Notes: generated by a model from the sequence alone, not told the origin. Positions 41,633-51,348 are shown, numbered from the stretch's first letter. The stretch: DNA of 64,000 nt from Mageeibacillus sp. UBA6976 (GCA_002450155.1 DJYO01000009.1:105841-169840), one strand, 5' to 3'. Translations and numbers: made by a program.

Positions 41633-42829
41633 TTATCTTACAAGAGCCTCAGTCTCCTGAGCGATAGCAAGCTCTTCGTTTGTAGGGATAACGCAGACTG
41701 TTACCTTGGAAGTAGGCTTGGAGATGATAGCCTCCTTACCTCTTAAGCCATTGTTGGCCTCGTCATCGAACTCAACGCCCATGAACTCCAGGCCTTCACA
41801 CATAGCCTTTCTCATGTGATCTGTGTTCTCGCCGATACCTGCTGTGAAGACGATAACGTCAACACCGCCCATAGCAGCTGCATAAGAACCGATGATCTTC
41901 TTGCCCTGATATGCAAACATATCAAGTGCGAGACGTGCTCTCTCGTTGCCCTCGTTAGCAGCCTTCTCCAGATCTCTGAAGTCTGAAGATACACCGGATA
42001 CACCCTGAACACCGGACTTCTTGTTGAGGAGTGTATCTACCTCGTCAGGAGTAAGGTTCTCATTCTTCATAAGGAAGGGAACGATAGCAGGATCGATATC
42101 ACCTGTACGTGTTCCCATGCAGATACCAGCAAGAGGTGTAAGACCCATTGAGGTATCCTGGCACTTGCCGTCAGCTACTGCTGCAAAAGAAGATCCGTTG
42201 CCCAGGTGGCATGTGATTATCCTGAGGTCTTCGAACTTCTTGCCTAAGAAATCAGCAACTCTGTGGCTTACATATCTGTGGGATGTGCCATGGAAACCGT
42301 AACGGCGGATGGAATACTTCTCGCTTAATTCATAAGGGAGAGCATATGTGTATGCCTTGGCAGGCATTGTCTGATGGAAAGCTGTATCGAATACTGCAAC
42401 TTGGGGTGTGCCCTTGGGGAGTACTTCCTCGCATGCCTCAATACCGATGAGGTTTGCAGGATTGTGGAGAGGTCCTAAGGGAAAGCACTCTCTGATAACG
42501 CGCTTAACATCGTCGTTAACGATTACGGACTGGCTGTAGTACTTACCGCCGTGGAGCACTCTGTGTCCTACTGCTGCGATCTCGGATACATCTGAGATAA
42601 CGCCGTGATCAGCATCTACCAATGCATCCAGGATCATCTGAACTGCTACCTTGTGGTCAGGCATGGGTTCAGTTGATACGAACTCATCCTTATCCTGAGG
42701 CTTATATGTGAGCTTACCGTCAATACCGATACGCTCAGCGTTACCCTTGGCAAGAACATCGCCTGTATCTACATCGAAGAGCTGGAACTTTGCAGAAGAG
42801 CTTCCGCAGTTGATTACTAAGATTTTCAT
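41633..42829 (-). CDS. ackA: Acetate kinase
   Basis: A protein of 398 residues, the standard length. The N-terminal ILVINCGSSSAKFQLF is the first phosphate-binding motif. FGFHGTSHRYVS and the GNGSS motif (HLGNGSSFAAV) complete the ASKHA active site. It makes ATP from acetyl phosphate during fermentation. It lies 21 bp after pta in the same operon. Confidence 0.97.
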   Translation of the reverse strand: MKILVINCGSSSAKFQLFDVDTGDVLAKGNAERIGIDGKLTYKPQDKDEFVSTEPMPDHKVAVQMILDALVDADHGVISDVSEIAAVGHRVLHGGKYYSQSVIVNDDVKRVIRECFPLGPLHNPANLIGIEACEEVLPKGTPQVAVFDTAFHQTMPAKAYTYALPYELSEKYSIRRYGFHGTSHRYVSHRVADFLGKKFEDLRIITCHLGNGSSFAAVADGKCQDTSMGLTPLAGICMGTRTGDIDPAIVPFLMKNENLTPDEVDTLLNKKSGVQGVSGVSSDFRDLEKAANEGNERARLALDMFAYQGKKIIGSYAAAMGGVDVIVFTAGIGENTDHMRKAMCEGLEFMGVEFDDEANNGLRGKEAIISKPTSKVTVCVIPTNEELAIAQETEALVR

Positions 42830-42850
42830 TATGGATTCTCCTTAAGTTAT

Positions 42851-43945
42851 TTATGCATTAGCTGCAGCCTGAGCCTGAACAGCTGTGATAGCAACAGTAC
42901 CGACGATATCATCAGCATTGCATCCACGGGACAGATCGTTTACAGGGAGTGCAAGACCCTGTAATACAGGGCCATAAGCGGGTGCCTTTGCAAGTCTCTG
43001 AACGAGCTTGTAGCCGATATTACCTGCTTCGAGTGAAGGGAATACCAGTGTGTTTGCGTGACCTGCAACCGGGCTTCCGGGTGCCTTGAGCTGACCTACC
43101 TCTTCAACGAGAGCTGCATCAAGCTGGAGCTCACCGTCTACTACGAGATCAGGATACTTCTCATGAGCGATCTTAACGGCATCTGCAACCTTGGTAACAT
43201 CGTCGTGCTTTGCAGAACCGTAGGATGAGTATGAGAGCATGGCAACCTTTGCAGGAGCGCCAATGAACTGCTCGAAGGAATCTGCAGAGAGCTTGGCGAT
43301 CTCTGCAAGCTTGGCAGAATCGACATCAGTATTAACAGCACAGTCAGCAAAAATGAACAAACCGTGCTCACCGAGATCACAATTAGGTACATCAAGGAGG
43401 AAGAATCCTGATACAGAGGAGATACCGGGCTTTGTCTTAAGGAGCTGGAGAGCAGGAAGGATTGTGTTGCCTGTGGAGTGGCATGCACCTGATACGGCAC
43501 CGTCTGCATCACCGCACTTGCACATGAGGCATGCATAGAACATGTAGTCTGTCTCCATCTTCTCGGCAGCCTTCTCGGGGGTGACGCCCTTCTTCTGAGC
43601 CTTTTCGATCTCAGCCTGAGTCTCTTCCTCGCTAAGACCCTTCTTCTCAGCCTTCTTCTTTGCTGCAGCTACCATAGTATCTATGCCACGGAGCTCTACG
43701 AACTTATCGATGTACTTCTGCTTATTGGGGTCATTGAAGGGGTCAACGATGGTTGCACCTGTAATGTCGTAACCTTCAGAGTTCTTAGCGATCTCTTCGG
43801 GAGTACCGATAATAATGAGGTTTGCCATGTCTGCCTTGAGGATCTTCTCAGCAGCTTCAAATGTTCTCTTGTCCATGGACTCAGGAAGAACGATCGTCTT
43901 CTTGTCAGCCTTGGCTCTGGCCATGATGTCATCAATAAATGCCAT
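42851..43945 (-). CDS. pta: Phosphate acetyltransferase
   Basis: A protein of 364 residues, somewhat longer than the usual ~330 of the short Pta class. The difference is a highly charged segment at about 95-130 (AAKKKAEKKGLSEEETQAEI and neighbours), also present in many clostridial Pta proteins. Conserved blocks include CGDADGAVSGA, the LSYSSYGSA region and GLALPVNDLSRG. It converts acetyl-CoA to acetyl phosphate for AckA. Confidence 0.95.
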   Translation of the reverse strand: MAFIDDIMARAKADKKTIVLPESMDKRTFEAAEKILKADMANLIIIGTPEEIAKNSEGYDITGATIVDPFNDPNKQKYIDKFVELRGIDTMVAAAKKKAEKKGLSEEETQAEIEKAQKKGVTPEKAAEKMETDYMFYACLMCKCGDADGAVSGACHSTGNTILPALQLLKTKPGISSVSGFFLLDVPNCDLGEHGLFIFADCAVNTDVDSAKLAEIAKLSADSFEQFIGAPAKVAMLSYSSYGSAKHDDVTKVADAVKIAHEKYPDLVVDGELQLDAALVEEVGQLKAPGSPVAGHANTLVFPSLEAGNIGYKLVQRLAKAPAYGPVLQGLALPVNDLSRGCNADDIVGTVAITAVQAQAAANA

Positions 43946-44058
43946 AGTTATATCTCCTTTGTATTAATAATAGTCATAACCTAAAGAGTATACTCTTGGC
44001 AGTTTATATTTTCAATTAACAGGAATAATATAAAAACCATATTTTAAGGCAAAGGAAA

Positions 44059-44093
44059 GAGCTGCAGGCACCCTCAAGGATGCCGGCAGCTCC
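44059..44093 (-). terminator. Terminator of the 45840-44118 operon
   Basis: On the minus strand GGAGCTGCCGGCA and TGCCTGCAGCTC arms form a stem followed by TTTCCTTT. Confidence 0.7.
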
Positions 44094-44117
44094 AACCCTG
44101 CATGAACGAAAAAGAGA

Positions 44118-44480
44118 TTATTGCACAGAACCCGTCCTGCCTGTAAAAAGCGAGATGAATGCCACTACGGCATTGATCACACACCAGAATGACCATACGG
44201 CAAGATCAGAGAAACTTCCATGTTCGACAAAACCTATCAAAGCTGCAAGCCCGAACAGGATGATGAGGGCTATGCTTCCACCCTTACCCTGTGACTTCCT
44301 TGTAGCAACCGAAACTATTCCTCCCGTCAACATAAGGACCGCAACCGCAATACCGGCAGAACCGGATACTTCTCCACTGTCTGTCAGGATATTAGATAAT
44401 CCCGCTGCGCAAGACTGCAAGGAAACGATTGCAAAAAGGATTATGGATAAGATCCCTGATACCAGTTTCCATATCTGCAT
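44118..44480 (-). CDS. Small four-helix membrane protein
   Basis: A protein of 120 residues with four hydrophobic helices near 7-28, 42-60, 68-86 and 93-112. No family is recognised beyond a general similarity to small integral membrane proteins of Clostridia. It is last in the operon with the Ig-like secreted protein and the VanZ-like protein. A terminator follows. Confidence 0.6.
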   Translation of the reverse strand: MQIWKLVSGILSIILFAIVSLQSCAAGLSNILTDSGEVSGSAGIAVAVLMLTGGIVSVATRKSQGKGGSIALIILFGLAALIGFVEHGSFSDLAVWSFWCVINAVVAFISLFTGRTGSVQ

Positions 44481-44506
44481 AGATTACTTCTCCGTTCCTA
44501 TAATTC

Positions 44507-45412
44507 TCACTGAGCAGAAAAAACTATTGGATCAGAATCAGCGATAGTAGCGTAGGAATCCGAATCGTAAATATGGAATTTAAGCTCGACGTCCTCGATT
44601 GATTCGATACCATTCTCTTCCAGATCACTGGATAAGATAGTGATGTCATCAATCGCCTTCTTGCCATCATAAACCTGTGTTGAGAATACAGGATTCATCA
44701 TGAATCCGTTTATGGACATATTATCAACATTGATGCCGACATTTCTTCCGGAATTGTTCTCAACATAAAGAAGTATAGCTGTTCCCCAGAATGAATTCTC
44801 GTCAACTGTCTTGCCGACGATCCTTATGCCGCCCTCGTTGTATAATTCGGTACCGGCATCATTAGGAGTGGTATCCATATTGCTGAATTCTGATGTCTGT
44901 ATCTCTGCATATTCTCCGCTGAATATCTGAGAATAATTGGAATCATATGCATGGAAATACATCTCGATCCTGCCTACAGAATCTATACCTGCAGCATTAA
45001 GCTCCGTTGAGGACAGATACATTGTCTCATTAGCACTCTTGCCTGCCGCAATATCGCAGGCAAACAGATCAGTTATCATATAATCGTTTACTATCAGCGC
45101 GTCACATCCGATCGTGTAATCAGAATCAGAGGTATTCTCGATAAGCAGCTTGATGCCGTCTCCCCAGATGCTGTCTGTTGTATATTCCTTAGCTGTGATC
45201 TTGATCCCTGCAGTATCTACCAGTACCTGCTCCTCAATAGTAGGAGTTGATGATGCTGTGGAAACGACCTCCCCTACGCCTTCAGCAACTGCAGAATTAT
45301 CAGATGATACGATATCCTTGGTAGTGTCATCCGAAGAGCCGCTGCCCATAGCCATAAAGGCAAATGATGCAAATGTTGCCACTGTTAAGATCGATGCGAT
45401 GATCTTCTTCAT
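44507..45412 (-). CDS. Secreted protein with two related beta domains
   Basis: A protein of 301 residues. A signal peptide (MKKIIASILTVATFASFAF) is followed by a low-complexity Ser/Asp/Val linker. Two domains of ~110 residues then share a pattern: IKITAKEYTTDSIWGDGIKL... with SDYTIGCDALIVNDYM, and IRIVGKTVDENSFWGTAIL... with GRNVGINVDNMSINGFM. The repeats resemble DUF4352/telokin-like Ig folds. No Cys for a lipid anchor lies at the expected place. Its start overlaps the preceding gene stop (ATGA). Confidence 0.75.
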   Translation of the reverse strand: MKKIIASILTVATFASFAFMAMGSGSSDDTTKDIVSSDNSAVAEGVGEVVSTASSTPTIEEQVLVDTAGIKITAKEYTTDSIWGDGIKLLIENTSDSDYTIGCDALIVNDYMITDLFACDIAAGKSANETMYLSSTELNAAGIDSVGRIEMYFHAYDSNYSQIFSGEYAEIQTSEFSNMDTTPNDAGTELYNEGGIRIVGKTVDENSFWGTAILLYVENNSGRNVGINVDNMSINGFMMNPVFSTQVYDGKKAIDDITILSSDLEENGIESIEDVELKFHIYDSDSYATIADSDPIVFSAQ

Positions 45413-45840
45413 AATTGTTCCTTCCTTTCCATCTTTTTTATTATCAGTGACGCCATGAGAATCGCTATTATCTGAACAGTGATATCAATGACATCAAAGG
45501 TAAACATGTTAGCGGAGAATAGTTGTAAGATCTCAGTTATGGATGTAAACAGGACTGACAGTATGATCACAAGTCTAAGATCCCTTTTGTATACGCCTAT
45601 TGCCGCATATAGGACAAATACCAGTGCGTAAGCCCATACAAGATCCGGCACATAGTTATTGACCAATGCTGGTACCGCGCCGGAATGTCCCCTGAGACCC
45701 GTTACTGAATAAACGATCACAGATACAAACGAATAGGGTTTGCTGACTATATAGATGAGAGTCCCTACTGCCAGCGGCACGATAATGTTTAATGCATATA
45801 AGAACTTACTCCTGATTCCACCATCCTCCTTGCCATGCAT
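45409..45840 (-). CDS. VanZ-like membrane protein
   Basis: A protein of ~143 residues with four helices; the pattern SITEILQLFSANMFTFDVIDI is the VanZ-type signature near the third and fourth helices. The start is uncertain: ATG 45840 and ATG 45870 both lack an SD, and an AAGGAGG lies just inside the 45840 start. It heads an operon with the Ig-like secreted protein. VanZ-like proteins are linked to glycopeptide tolerance and envelope stress, but the role here is unproven. Confidence 0.7.
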   Translation of the reverse strand: MHGKEDGGIRSKFLYALNIIVPLAVGTLIYIVSKPYSFVSVIVYSVTGLRGHSGAVPALVNNYVPDLVWAYALVFVLYAAIGVYKRDLRLVIILSVLFTSITEILQLFSANMFTFDVIDITVQIIAILMASLIIKKMERKEQL

Positions 45841-45912
45841 ATAACGCAATTCGATTCTATCAGGCGGCATTCAGGATTTGGTGTGCCGGGAGCACACATG
45901 CGATCAGCTATG

Positions 45913-45991
45913 AATGCTAAATAAGTGTCAATTCGGAGGGCGGAACAGACACTAGATATGCATTTACGTCTCCAAATGCTAAATCAGTGTC
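45913..45991. promoter_or_regulatory. Three AATGC-N6-AGTGTC sites before the VanZ-like operon
   Basis: The 17-bp motif occurs at 45913-45929, inverted at 45948-45964 and again direct at 45975-45991. Two copies share the inner TAAAT. A TTGACA on the minus strand overlaps the first copy. The cluster looks like a regulator-binding array. The HTH gene product next door is one candidate. Confidence 0.5.
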
Positions 45992-46061
45992 TGATATGAG
46001 GCTGACTTTGACAATAAAAACGCATTCAGGGTAGGTTTACCTTGTGGCAGGATGATGCTGA

Positions 46062-46490
46062 TCAATTTAAGACCGGCATCTGGTGGTCTTCAAGAAGGCT
46101 GTTTAATTCTATTAGGGATAAATGCTTGTTAATAGCATATATGATGAGGCTGTCACGGATGCTCTTGGCATAGAGTATTCCTTCCTCCGTGATCTCCAAA
46201 GCTCTTTGACATTCGGCAAGGTCCATTCTGCATGCTATCGCGATGGCGATTATCTTATCTCTGCCCGGATTCTTCCTTCCGTTTAGGATCTGATAGAGAT
46301 ATGTTCTCTCGATACCGCTCTTTTTTTGCATGTCAGTAATAGCGATACCCTTATGCTCAAGAATAGTGTTAATATACCCGGCGAAATCCTTAGGATATTT
46401 GTCTCTGATCTGCTCAAGATACATATCGATTTCCTGGGGAGCATCCACCTTTTTAAGCTGCTGCATAAGATCGTTTGTATTATCCGTCAT
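46062..46490 (-). CDS. HTH regulator of HTH/kinase module 1
   Basis: A protein of 142 residues with ATG behind AAGGA. An N-terminal ~45-residue segment leads to an XRE-like HTH (ITDMQKKSGIERTYLYQILN) near 52-72, then GRKNPGRDKIIAIAIACRMD. A helical C-terminus (SIRDSLIIYAINKHLSLIEL) completes it. The protein at 56365-56805 has the same order and matching phrases (KTPGRDKILLLCIAAG; SRRDCIIAYSIRQG). Each is divergently paired with a Ser/Thr kinase, so it is probably a substrate or partner of the kinase. Confidence 0.8.
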   Translation of the reverse strand: MTDNTNDLMQQLKKVDAPQEIDMYLEQIRDKYPKDFAGYINTILEHKGIAITDMQKKSGIERTYLYQILNGRKNPGRDKIIAIAIACRMDLAECQRALEITEEGILYAKSIRDSLIIYAINKHLSLIELNSLLEDHQMPVLN

Positions 46491-46511
46491 GATAGCTTTC
46501 CTTTTGTGATA

Positions 46512-46524
46512 TATAATTGTTGCA
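46512..46524 (+). promoter_or_regulatory. -10 element placing the kinase 1 start at its ATG
   Basis: TATAAT (46512-46517) is six bases from the ATG at 46524 and there is no SD, so the message is probably leaderless. No good -35 is seen, which may mean activator dependence. Confidence 0.5.
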
Positions 46525-47555
46525 TGCTTAGCTTGTCCGAATACAAAGAATTATATCACTACGACAGTAAACGCTGTCTTGTGATCAATGAACTGACCGG
46601 AGTGGTCTATATGAAGAAGACTCTTACCACATATGATGAGTCTGTATATAACTATCTTAAGGATAATAAGGACAGTCATATCCCGGAAGTGTTTTTTATA
46701 GCCAAGGATGGCAATGGAAATCTTGTTGTGATCGAGGAAGTTATCCAGGGCAATACATTCGATGTGCTCATTGGCGACAGCACTATATCAGACAAGGACA
46801 AGCTTAAGTATTTCCTGGAAATGTTAGATGGACTGAACTTCCTGCACAGCGCACCACAGCCTATAATCCACAGAGACCTTAAACCTTCCAACATAATGAT
46901 AACCAGCAAAGGAGAGGTCAAGATCCTGGATTACGATGCAGCCAAGATCTATAAGCCTGATCAGAATTCCGACACTACACACCTGGGCACCGAAGGCTTT
47001 GCCGCACCGGAGCAGTACGGATTTATGCAGTCAGATCCCAGGAGCGATATCTATGCTGTCGGCAAAATGCTCATCAAGGCATTTCCTGACAACAAACGCA
47101 TACATCAGATAGGCATCAAAGCTACAAGTTTTGATCCCAATGACCGTTATGCAGATGCGAGAGAATTGTCAGATGCACTGGCAGGAAAGATAAGTCCGTC
47201 GCTCAAACTAAAGCCTCTCTTCCCTCCGCCGGGGTTCAGGACCCGTACATGGTGGAAGATAATGCTGGCACTTATAGGGTATCCGCTCTTTATCTTTATG
47301 ATCATGGGTATGAAAGTTGAAGGTGGTTCTTTGACAGATACCTTGTATTATATGATAGCCGTAGGGATGATCGTATTCACTTCCATCGATATATGGACTT
47401 CGTGGACCGGTATCTACGATATACTCCCCTTTGTCACAAGTAAGGACATCTTCCTTCGGGTGCTTTTTAAGACTATATTCACTTGCATTGCAGGCATAAT
47501 CATAATAGTCGTATCCCTCTGCATTACAGGGGTCATAGGTCTGTTTATCAGTTAA
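46524..47555 (+). CDS. Ser/Thr protein kinase of HTH/kinase module 1, membrane-anchored
   Basis: A protein of 343 residues starting at ATG 46524; upstream frame is antisense to the HTH gene. Kinase motifs are HRDLKPSN (116-123), DYD in place of DFG (136-138) and AAPEQYG (160-166), with a likely ATP-site Lys near 32. No Gly-rich loop is visible. The C-terminal third has three membrane helices near 250-270, 280-300 and 312-340. The start-to-start gap with the divergent HTH gene is 33 bp. Residues 1-180 align with kinase 2 at 56832-57821 almost position for position. Confidence 0.88.
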   Translation: MLSLSEYKELYHYDSKRCLVINELTGVVYMKKTLTTYDESVYNYLKDNKDSHIPEVFFIAKDGNGNLVVIEEVIQGNTFDVLIGDSTISDKDKLKYFLEMLDGLNFLHSAPQPIIHRDLKPSNIMITSKGEVKILDYDAAKIYKPDQNSDTTHLGTEGFAAPEQYGFMQSDPRSDIYAVGKMLIKAFPDNKRIHQIGIKATSFDPNDRYADARELSDALAGKISPSLKLKPLFPPPGFRTRTWWKIMLALIGYPLFIFMIMGMKVEGGSLTDTLYYMIAVGMIVFTSIDIWTSWTGIYDILPFVTSKDIFLRVLFKTIFTCIAGIIIIVVSLCITGVIGLFIS

Positions 47556-48889
47556 CTTGTTGCTAGTCTTACGGCGAGATTCTCTGATGCATAGAATACA
47601 TATCTCTCGTCTTCTTCGCGGAAGATCATGTAGAGTGCCGGGGAGGATGCGCGGCTTGCGACACGGATACCGATGGAATTTGCTATGGTGGTATAGAGGT
47701 CAAGATTGCCTGTGAGATATGCGATCTCCATGGCATCCGTCATGGCATCGTAATTGGTCATGCCATCGTAATTACCCGTGGTTATCCTGTAGTAGGAATA
47801 AAGCCTGCCGGAATTGAGGATGCAGTTTATAAGTTCGTTAAGATAGAAACTATCAAGTTCCCCCATCTCTGCCAGATTACGCAATGTTCTTGTATTCTCA
47901 CCCACATCGAAGGAGGCTGTCTCAAGTCCGGTATAGATATATACCCAGCCGTTTTCGCCCTTCCTTACGGCATAAGCATAGAAGGGGTAGCCTGCTCCGG
48001 CAGCGCCTCCTTTTACAAGTGCCAGGGCATTATTGTAGCTGCCGGAAGGCAGGAGCCCGTTAAGCTCAAGATCGTATATGAGCTTAAGGTCTATGTCTGA
48101 CAGTTTAACGGCTTCCAGATCAGTCTCCTGCTGCTCTTCGGGAATAAGGTCGCTGTCAGAAGCACCGCTGAGATTGCCATAGATCAGCTCCAGGCTTGCT
48201 TCGTCCAAATCTTCCTCATGACTGTCATCGTCGTCAACACTGGCATAGAGAGTATCCACATATCTTGCCACACTGAGCATCTCGGGCTTGATATAACCGT
48301 CCTGGTCAAATACGACTTCGACCATGTTTCTAAGTTCTTCGTAATCTTCTGTGCTTCCATATACGGAATAGAATTCCACATAGGCATCAAGCCAGTCTAT
48401 AAGAGCTCTGTTGGTGACTATATCTTCATCCATGTCCTCAGATACAAAAGCTCTGTATCTGCCGTCTGTTAACCTGAACCGCTCTGTTACTTCATTCTTA
48501 AGGGCGATGGCGGAGCTCCTGTCCCCTGCCTTGATATAGCACTTAAGGAGCAATGCCTGGTCTGACAGACTGTATATGCCTGACTCTTCGTCAACCTGTG
48601 TCACCAGTCTTCCTGCGATCTTATAGTATGTGGGGATTAGCACTCCGTCAGATGCATCCTGGAGCATAAGCTTCTTGGTCCTGCTGAACAGGTAATTTGA
48701 CACGATGTTGTTGTCAGATGCAGCCTTCTGCCAATCGTATGTATATTCGGCATAGGGAGGGCTATATAACTCCAGCTTGACCTTGTTGCCGTATTTGGAA
48801 GCATAGTACAGATAACCTGCTACTCCGGCTATTACCAGGACTGCTGCAACCGCTATCAATATCAGCTGCTTTGTGCCAAGACGTTTCAT
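47552..48889 (-). CDS. Membrane-anchored protein with helical (glycosidase-8-like?) domain
   Basis: A protein of ~445 residues starting at ATG 48889. One N-terminal helix (LILIAVAAVLVIAGVAGYLYY) anchors a large external domain with many aromatic helices. Repeated motifs such as SGIYSLSDQALLLKCYIKAG and DAMEIAYLTGNLDLYTTIA suggest an (alpha/alpha)6 barrel of the glycoside hydrolase 8 type, but I cannot identify catalytic acids. It overlaps the convergent kinase gene by four bases. The glycan role is only a guess. Confidence 0.5.
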   Translation of the reverse strand: MKRLGTKQLILIAVAAVLVIAGVAGYLYYASKYGNKVKLELYSPPYAEYTYDWQKAASDNNIVSNYLFSRTKKLMLQDASDGVLIPTYYKIAGRLVTQVDEESGIYSLSDQALLLKCYIKAGDRSSAIALKNEVTERFRLTDGRYRAFVSEDMDEDIVTNRALIDWLDAYVEFYSVYGSTEDYEELRNMVEVVFDQDGYIKPEMLSVARYVDTLYASVDDDDSHEEDLDEASLELIYGNLSGASDSDLIPEEQQETDLEAVKLSDIDLKLIYDLELNGLLPSGSYNNALALVKGGAAGAGYPFYAYAVRKGENGWVYIYTGLETASFDVGENTRTLRNLAEMGELDSFYLNELINCILNSGRLYSYYRITTGNYDGMTNYDAMTDAMEIAYLTGNLDLYTTIANSIGIRVASRASSPALYMIFREEDERYVFYASENLAVRLATS

Positions 48890-48950
48890 TGATAAAAACT
48901 GCTCCGATAAATATAATATCAAGTATTATAACAGACAGAGGTAGTTGTCG

Positions 48951-50231
48951 ATGCGTGTTATCGGTATTATTGCGGAATTTAATCCCTTCCATAACGGCCA
49001 TAAATATCTGATAGAGGAAGCCAGGAGGATCTGCGGGAATCCGAGAGCCATCGTCATGCCAATAATAAGCGGACCGTTTACCCAGAGGGGGCTTCCCGCC
49101 CTTCTGCCTTATGAAGTAAGGACTAAGCAGGCTCTGTCCTGCGGAGCTGACCTGGTATTAGAGCTTCCTTTTACCTTTGCCTGTGCGCCTTCCTCCAGAT
49201 TTGCCATGGGCGCAGTATCCACCCTGATCGCTACAGGGGTCATAACGGATCTCGCCTTCGGAGTTGATATCGAAGATCCCTCAGTCTTAATAGATATTGC
49301 AAGACTTGATTTTGAAAGTGACCCGGAATTTACTACTAAGCTCCGGGAAGGCCTTGACAGCGGCCTTTCCTTTGCCTCTGCAAGAAGCGCTGCCATAAGC
49401 AGCCTTACAGGGAAAGATCTCAGCAAAGAGCTCTCTTCACCTAATGCGATCCTGGCATTAGACTATCTCATCGCCCTCAGAAAACTGGGAAGGCTTGATG
49501 ATATCAATCTGATCATGGTTCCAAGAGCAGGATCTGATTATTCCTCCAAGGAGATCAATGGTTCTTTTGCCAGCGCTACTGCTCTGAGAGTTAATCTGCT
49601 GGATAACTGCGCTCCTGATTACGGTTCCTCCAAAGTCCTGGATACCCTTGCAGGATACATGCCGGACTCAGCCCTTGCCATTCAGCTTGCATATAAGACA
49701 GGTAATGATTTTGCTTATCCTGATATAGGCAAATACTTAAGGCAGAGCCTTATTACATTCTCCGGAATGTCAGATGAGGCACTGGGAAGCATTGCCTATG
49801 TTAACGATTCCATATCCGGCTACCTTAAGAACTTCGCCCGGGATATAAGGCCGGGAGATATGAATAGCCGGGATTACAGCGGGAGTCTTTTCGAATCGAA
49901 GATAGCTACCAGAAGATACGCCATAACCAGGATAGAGCGCACTCTGACAAGCGCAATAGCAGGCCAGCAGGAGCATATGCTCAGTATAACCGGACCTTCT
50001 TATATAAGGGTATTAGGCTTTAACCATGAGGGCAGATACTGCCTTAAGATCATGGGCAAATGCAGCAAACTCCCAATATTCCACAATGCATCAGACGCGT
50101 TGGAACTGATGTCTAAAGATCCTGATATCAGGGAGATATTCGAGCTTGATATGCGGGCCAAGGCGATATGGAGAGAGTATGCAGGTCAGGATATGGCACT
50201 TGACTGGAAGACAGTCCCTGTTAAGTGCTGA
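48951..50231 (+). CDS. tmcAL: tRNA(Met) cytidine acetate ligase TmcAL
   Basis: A protein of 427 residues with ATG 48951 behind AGAGG; a TTG two codons earlier is less likely. IIAEFNPFHNGHKYLIEEAR carries the HxGH nucleotidyltransferase motif. The family-typical SGPFTQRGLPALLP and the later NGSFASATALR region are present. TmcAL uses ATP and acetate to make N4-acetylcytidine at the wobble base of elongator tRNA(Met). It converges with the phosphonopyruvate decarboxylase gene and overlaps it by 11 bp. Confidence 0.92.
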   Translation: MRVIGIIAEFNPFHNGHKYLIEEARRICGNPRAIVMPIISGPFTQRGLPALLPYEVRTKQALSCGADLVLELPFTFACAPSSRFAMGAVSTLIATGVITDLAFGVDIEDPSVLIDIARLDFESDPEFTTKLREGLDSGLSFASARSAAISSLTGKDLSKELSSPNAILALDYLIALRKLGRLDDINLIMVPRAGSDYSSKEINGSFASATALRVNLLDNCAPDYGSSKVLDTLAGYMPDSALAIQLAYKTGNDFAYPDIGKYLRQSLITFSGMSDEALGSIAYVNDSISGYLKNFARDIRPGDMNSRDYSGSLFESKIATRRYAITRIERTLTSAIAGQQEHMLSITGPSYIRVLGFNHEGRYCLKIMGKCSKLPIFHNASDALELMSKDPDIREIFELDMRAKAIWREYAGQDMALDWKTVPVKC

Positions 50232-51339
50232 GATACTTCATGAAGGCTTCCTTGTTATCAGCGGGAGCTTCCTTAGGACGGCCGAGATCAGATCTTGAAC
50301 CAAGGCTGCATTTAACTTCGATAAGAGACAGCTCATCCTGGCTGTTTGCAAGAGCAAGTTCCCTGTCTAAGTCCTCCAAACAAGAGACAGATACGGCATG
50401 AGGATATCCGCAGGACATTGCAATTCCCGGGATATCTATAGAGCCTGCAACAGTAGGCATTCCTCCTACTGTCTCGTGTGCGCTGTTATTGATTACCACA
50501 TGAATAAGATTTGAGGGCTTGTTGGTACCGATAAGCGCAAGAGATCCCATATGCATCAGGACTGCTCCGTCACCGTCTATGCACCATACTTTCTTATTCG
50601 GTTTATTGATGGCAATGCCCAGTGCGATCTGGCTCGCATGGCCCATGGAACCTACAGTAAGGAAATCCGTCTCGTGAGACATTCCCTTATGCTCTCTATA
50701 TTCGTAGAGCTCCCTGCTGATCTTGCCGGTAGTAGATACTATGGGAGAAGCCCCCGCACGATCTGCAATATGAGATATGACTTCTTCTCTATTAAGCTCG
50801 TAGGAATTAGCGTAGTCTGTCTTGCCTTCAAATTCCAATGCACCCTTACGGATTATAAAAGCGCACTGCCTGCCTGAACCCAAGAGCTTACTAAAGCTCT
50901 CCCAGACCTTTTTCACTTCGTCCAAGGTGGTGTCAGGTCCTATTACAAAAGTCCCTACATCCATATCCTCCATGAGTTTTACCGTGACCTCACCCTGGTA
51001 GACATGCTGGGGCTCGTCATGTATGCCGGGCTCCCCTCTCCAGCCGATGACAAAGACTGCAGGGATCTTATAGACCTTATCATTTACAAGGGATGCAAGA
51101 GGATTGATAATGTTGCCCTCGCCGGAGTTCTGCATATAGATGACCGGCACCTTGCCTGTTGCAAGATGGTATCCGGCTGCAAGAGCCAGGCACGAGCCTT
51201 CGTTTGCACCGATAACATGATGTTTGCTGTCTATCCCGTACCTTTCCATAAGACAGTTGCAGAGCGCCTTGAGCTGTGAGTCCGGTACCCCGGTATAGAA
51301 ATCGCTGCCTATCAAATCAAGAAGATCTTGTACCTTCAT
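50221..51339 (-). CDS. Phosphonopyruvate decarboxylase
   Basis: A protein of 372 residues with SD AGGGAG. Thiamine diphosphate binding is shown by GDGAVLMHMGSLALIG ... NNSAHETVGG near 240-290, with the catalytic Glu in GANEGSCLALAAGYH near 45. It turns phosphonopyruvate into phosphonoacetaldehyde, pulling the unfavourable PEP mutase step. It is last in the LoaP-led operon, nine bases after the mutase. No aminotransferase for 2-aminoethylphosphonate follows. Confidence 0.9.
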   Translation of the reverse strand: MKVQDLLDLIGSDFYTGVPDSQLKALCNCLMERYGIDSKHHVIGANEGSCLALAAGYHLATGKVPVIYMQNSGEGNIINPLASLVNDKVYKIPAVFVIGWRGEPGIHDEPQHVYQGEVTVKLMEDMDVGTFVIGPDTTLDEVKKVWESFSKLLGSGRQCAFIIRKGALEFEGKTDYANSYELNREEVISHIADRAGASPIVSTTGKISRELYEYREHKGMSHETDFLTVGSMGHASQIALGIAINKPNKKVWCIDGDGAVLMHMGSLALIGTNKPSNLIHVVINNSAHETVGGMPTVAGSIDIPGIAMSCGYPHAVSVSCLEDLDRELALANSQDELSLIEVKCSLGSRSDLGRPKEAPADNKEAFMKYLST

Positions 51340-51348
51340 TGCGTCTCC

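Noticed and set aside
43141..43536. 131-codon frame inside pta
   Set aside because: A low-complexity Ser/Leu shadow of the pta coding frame in another frame.
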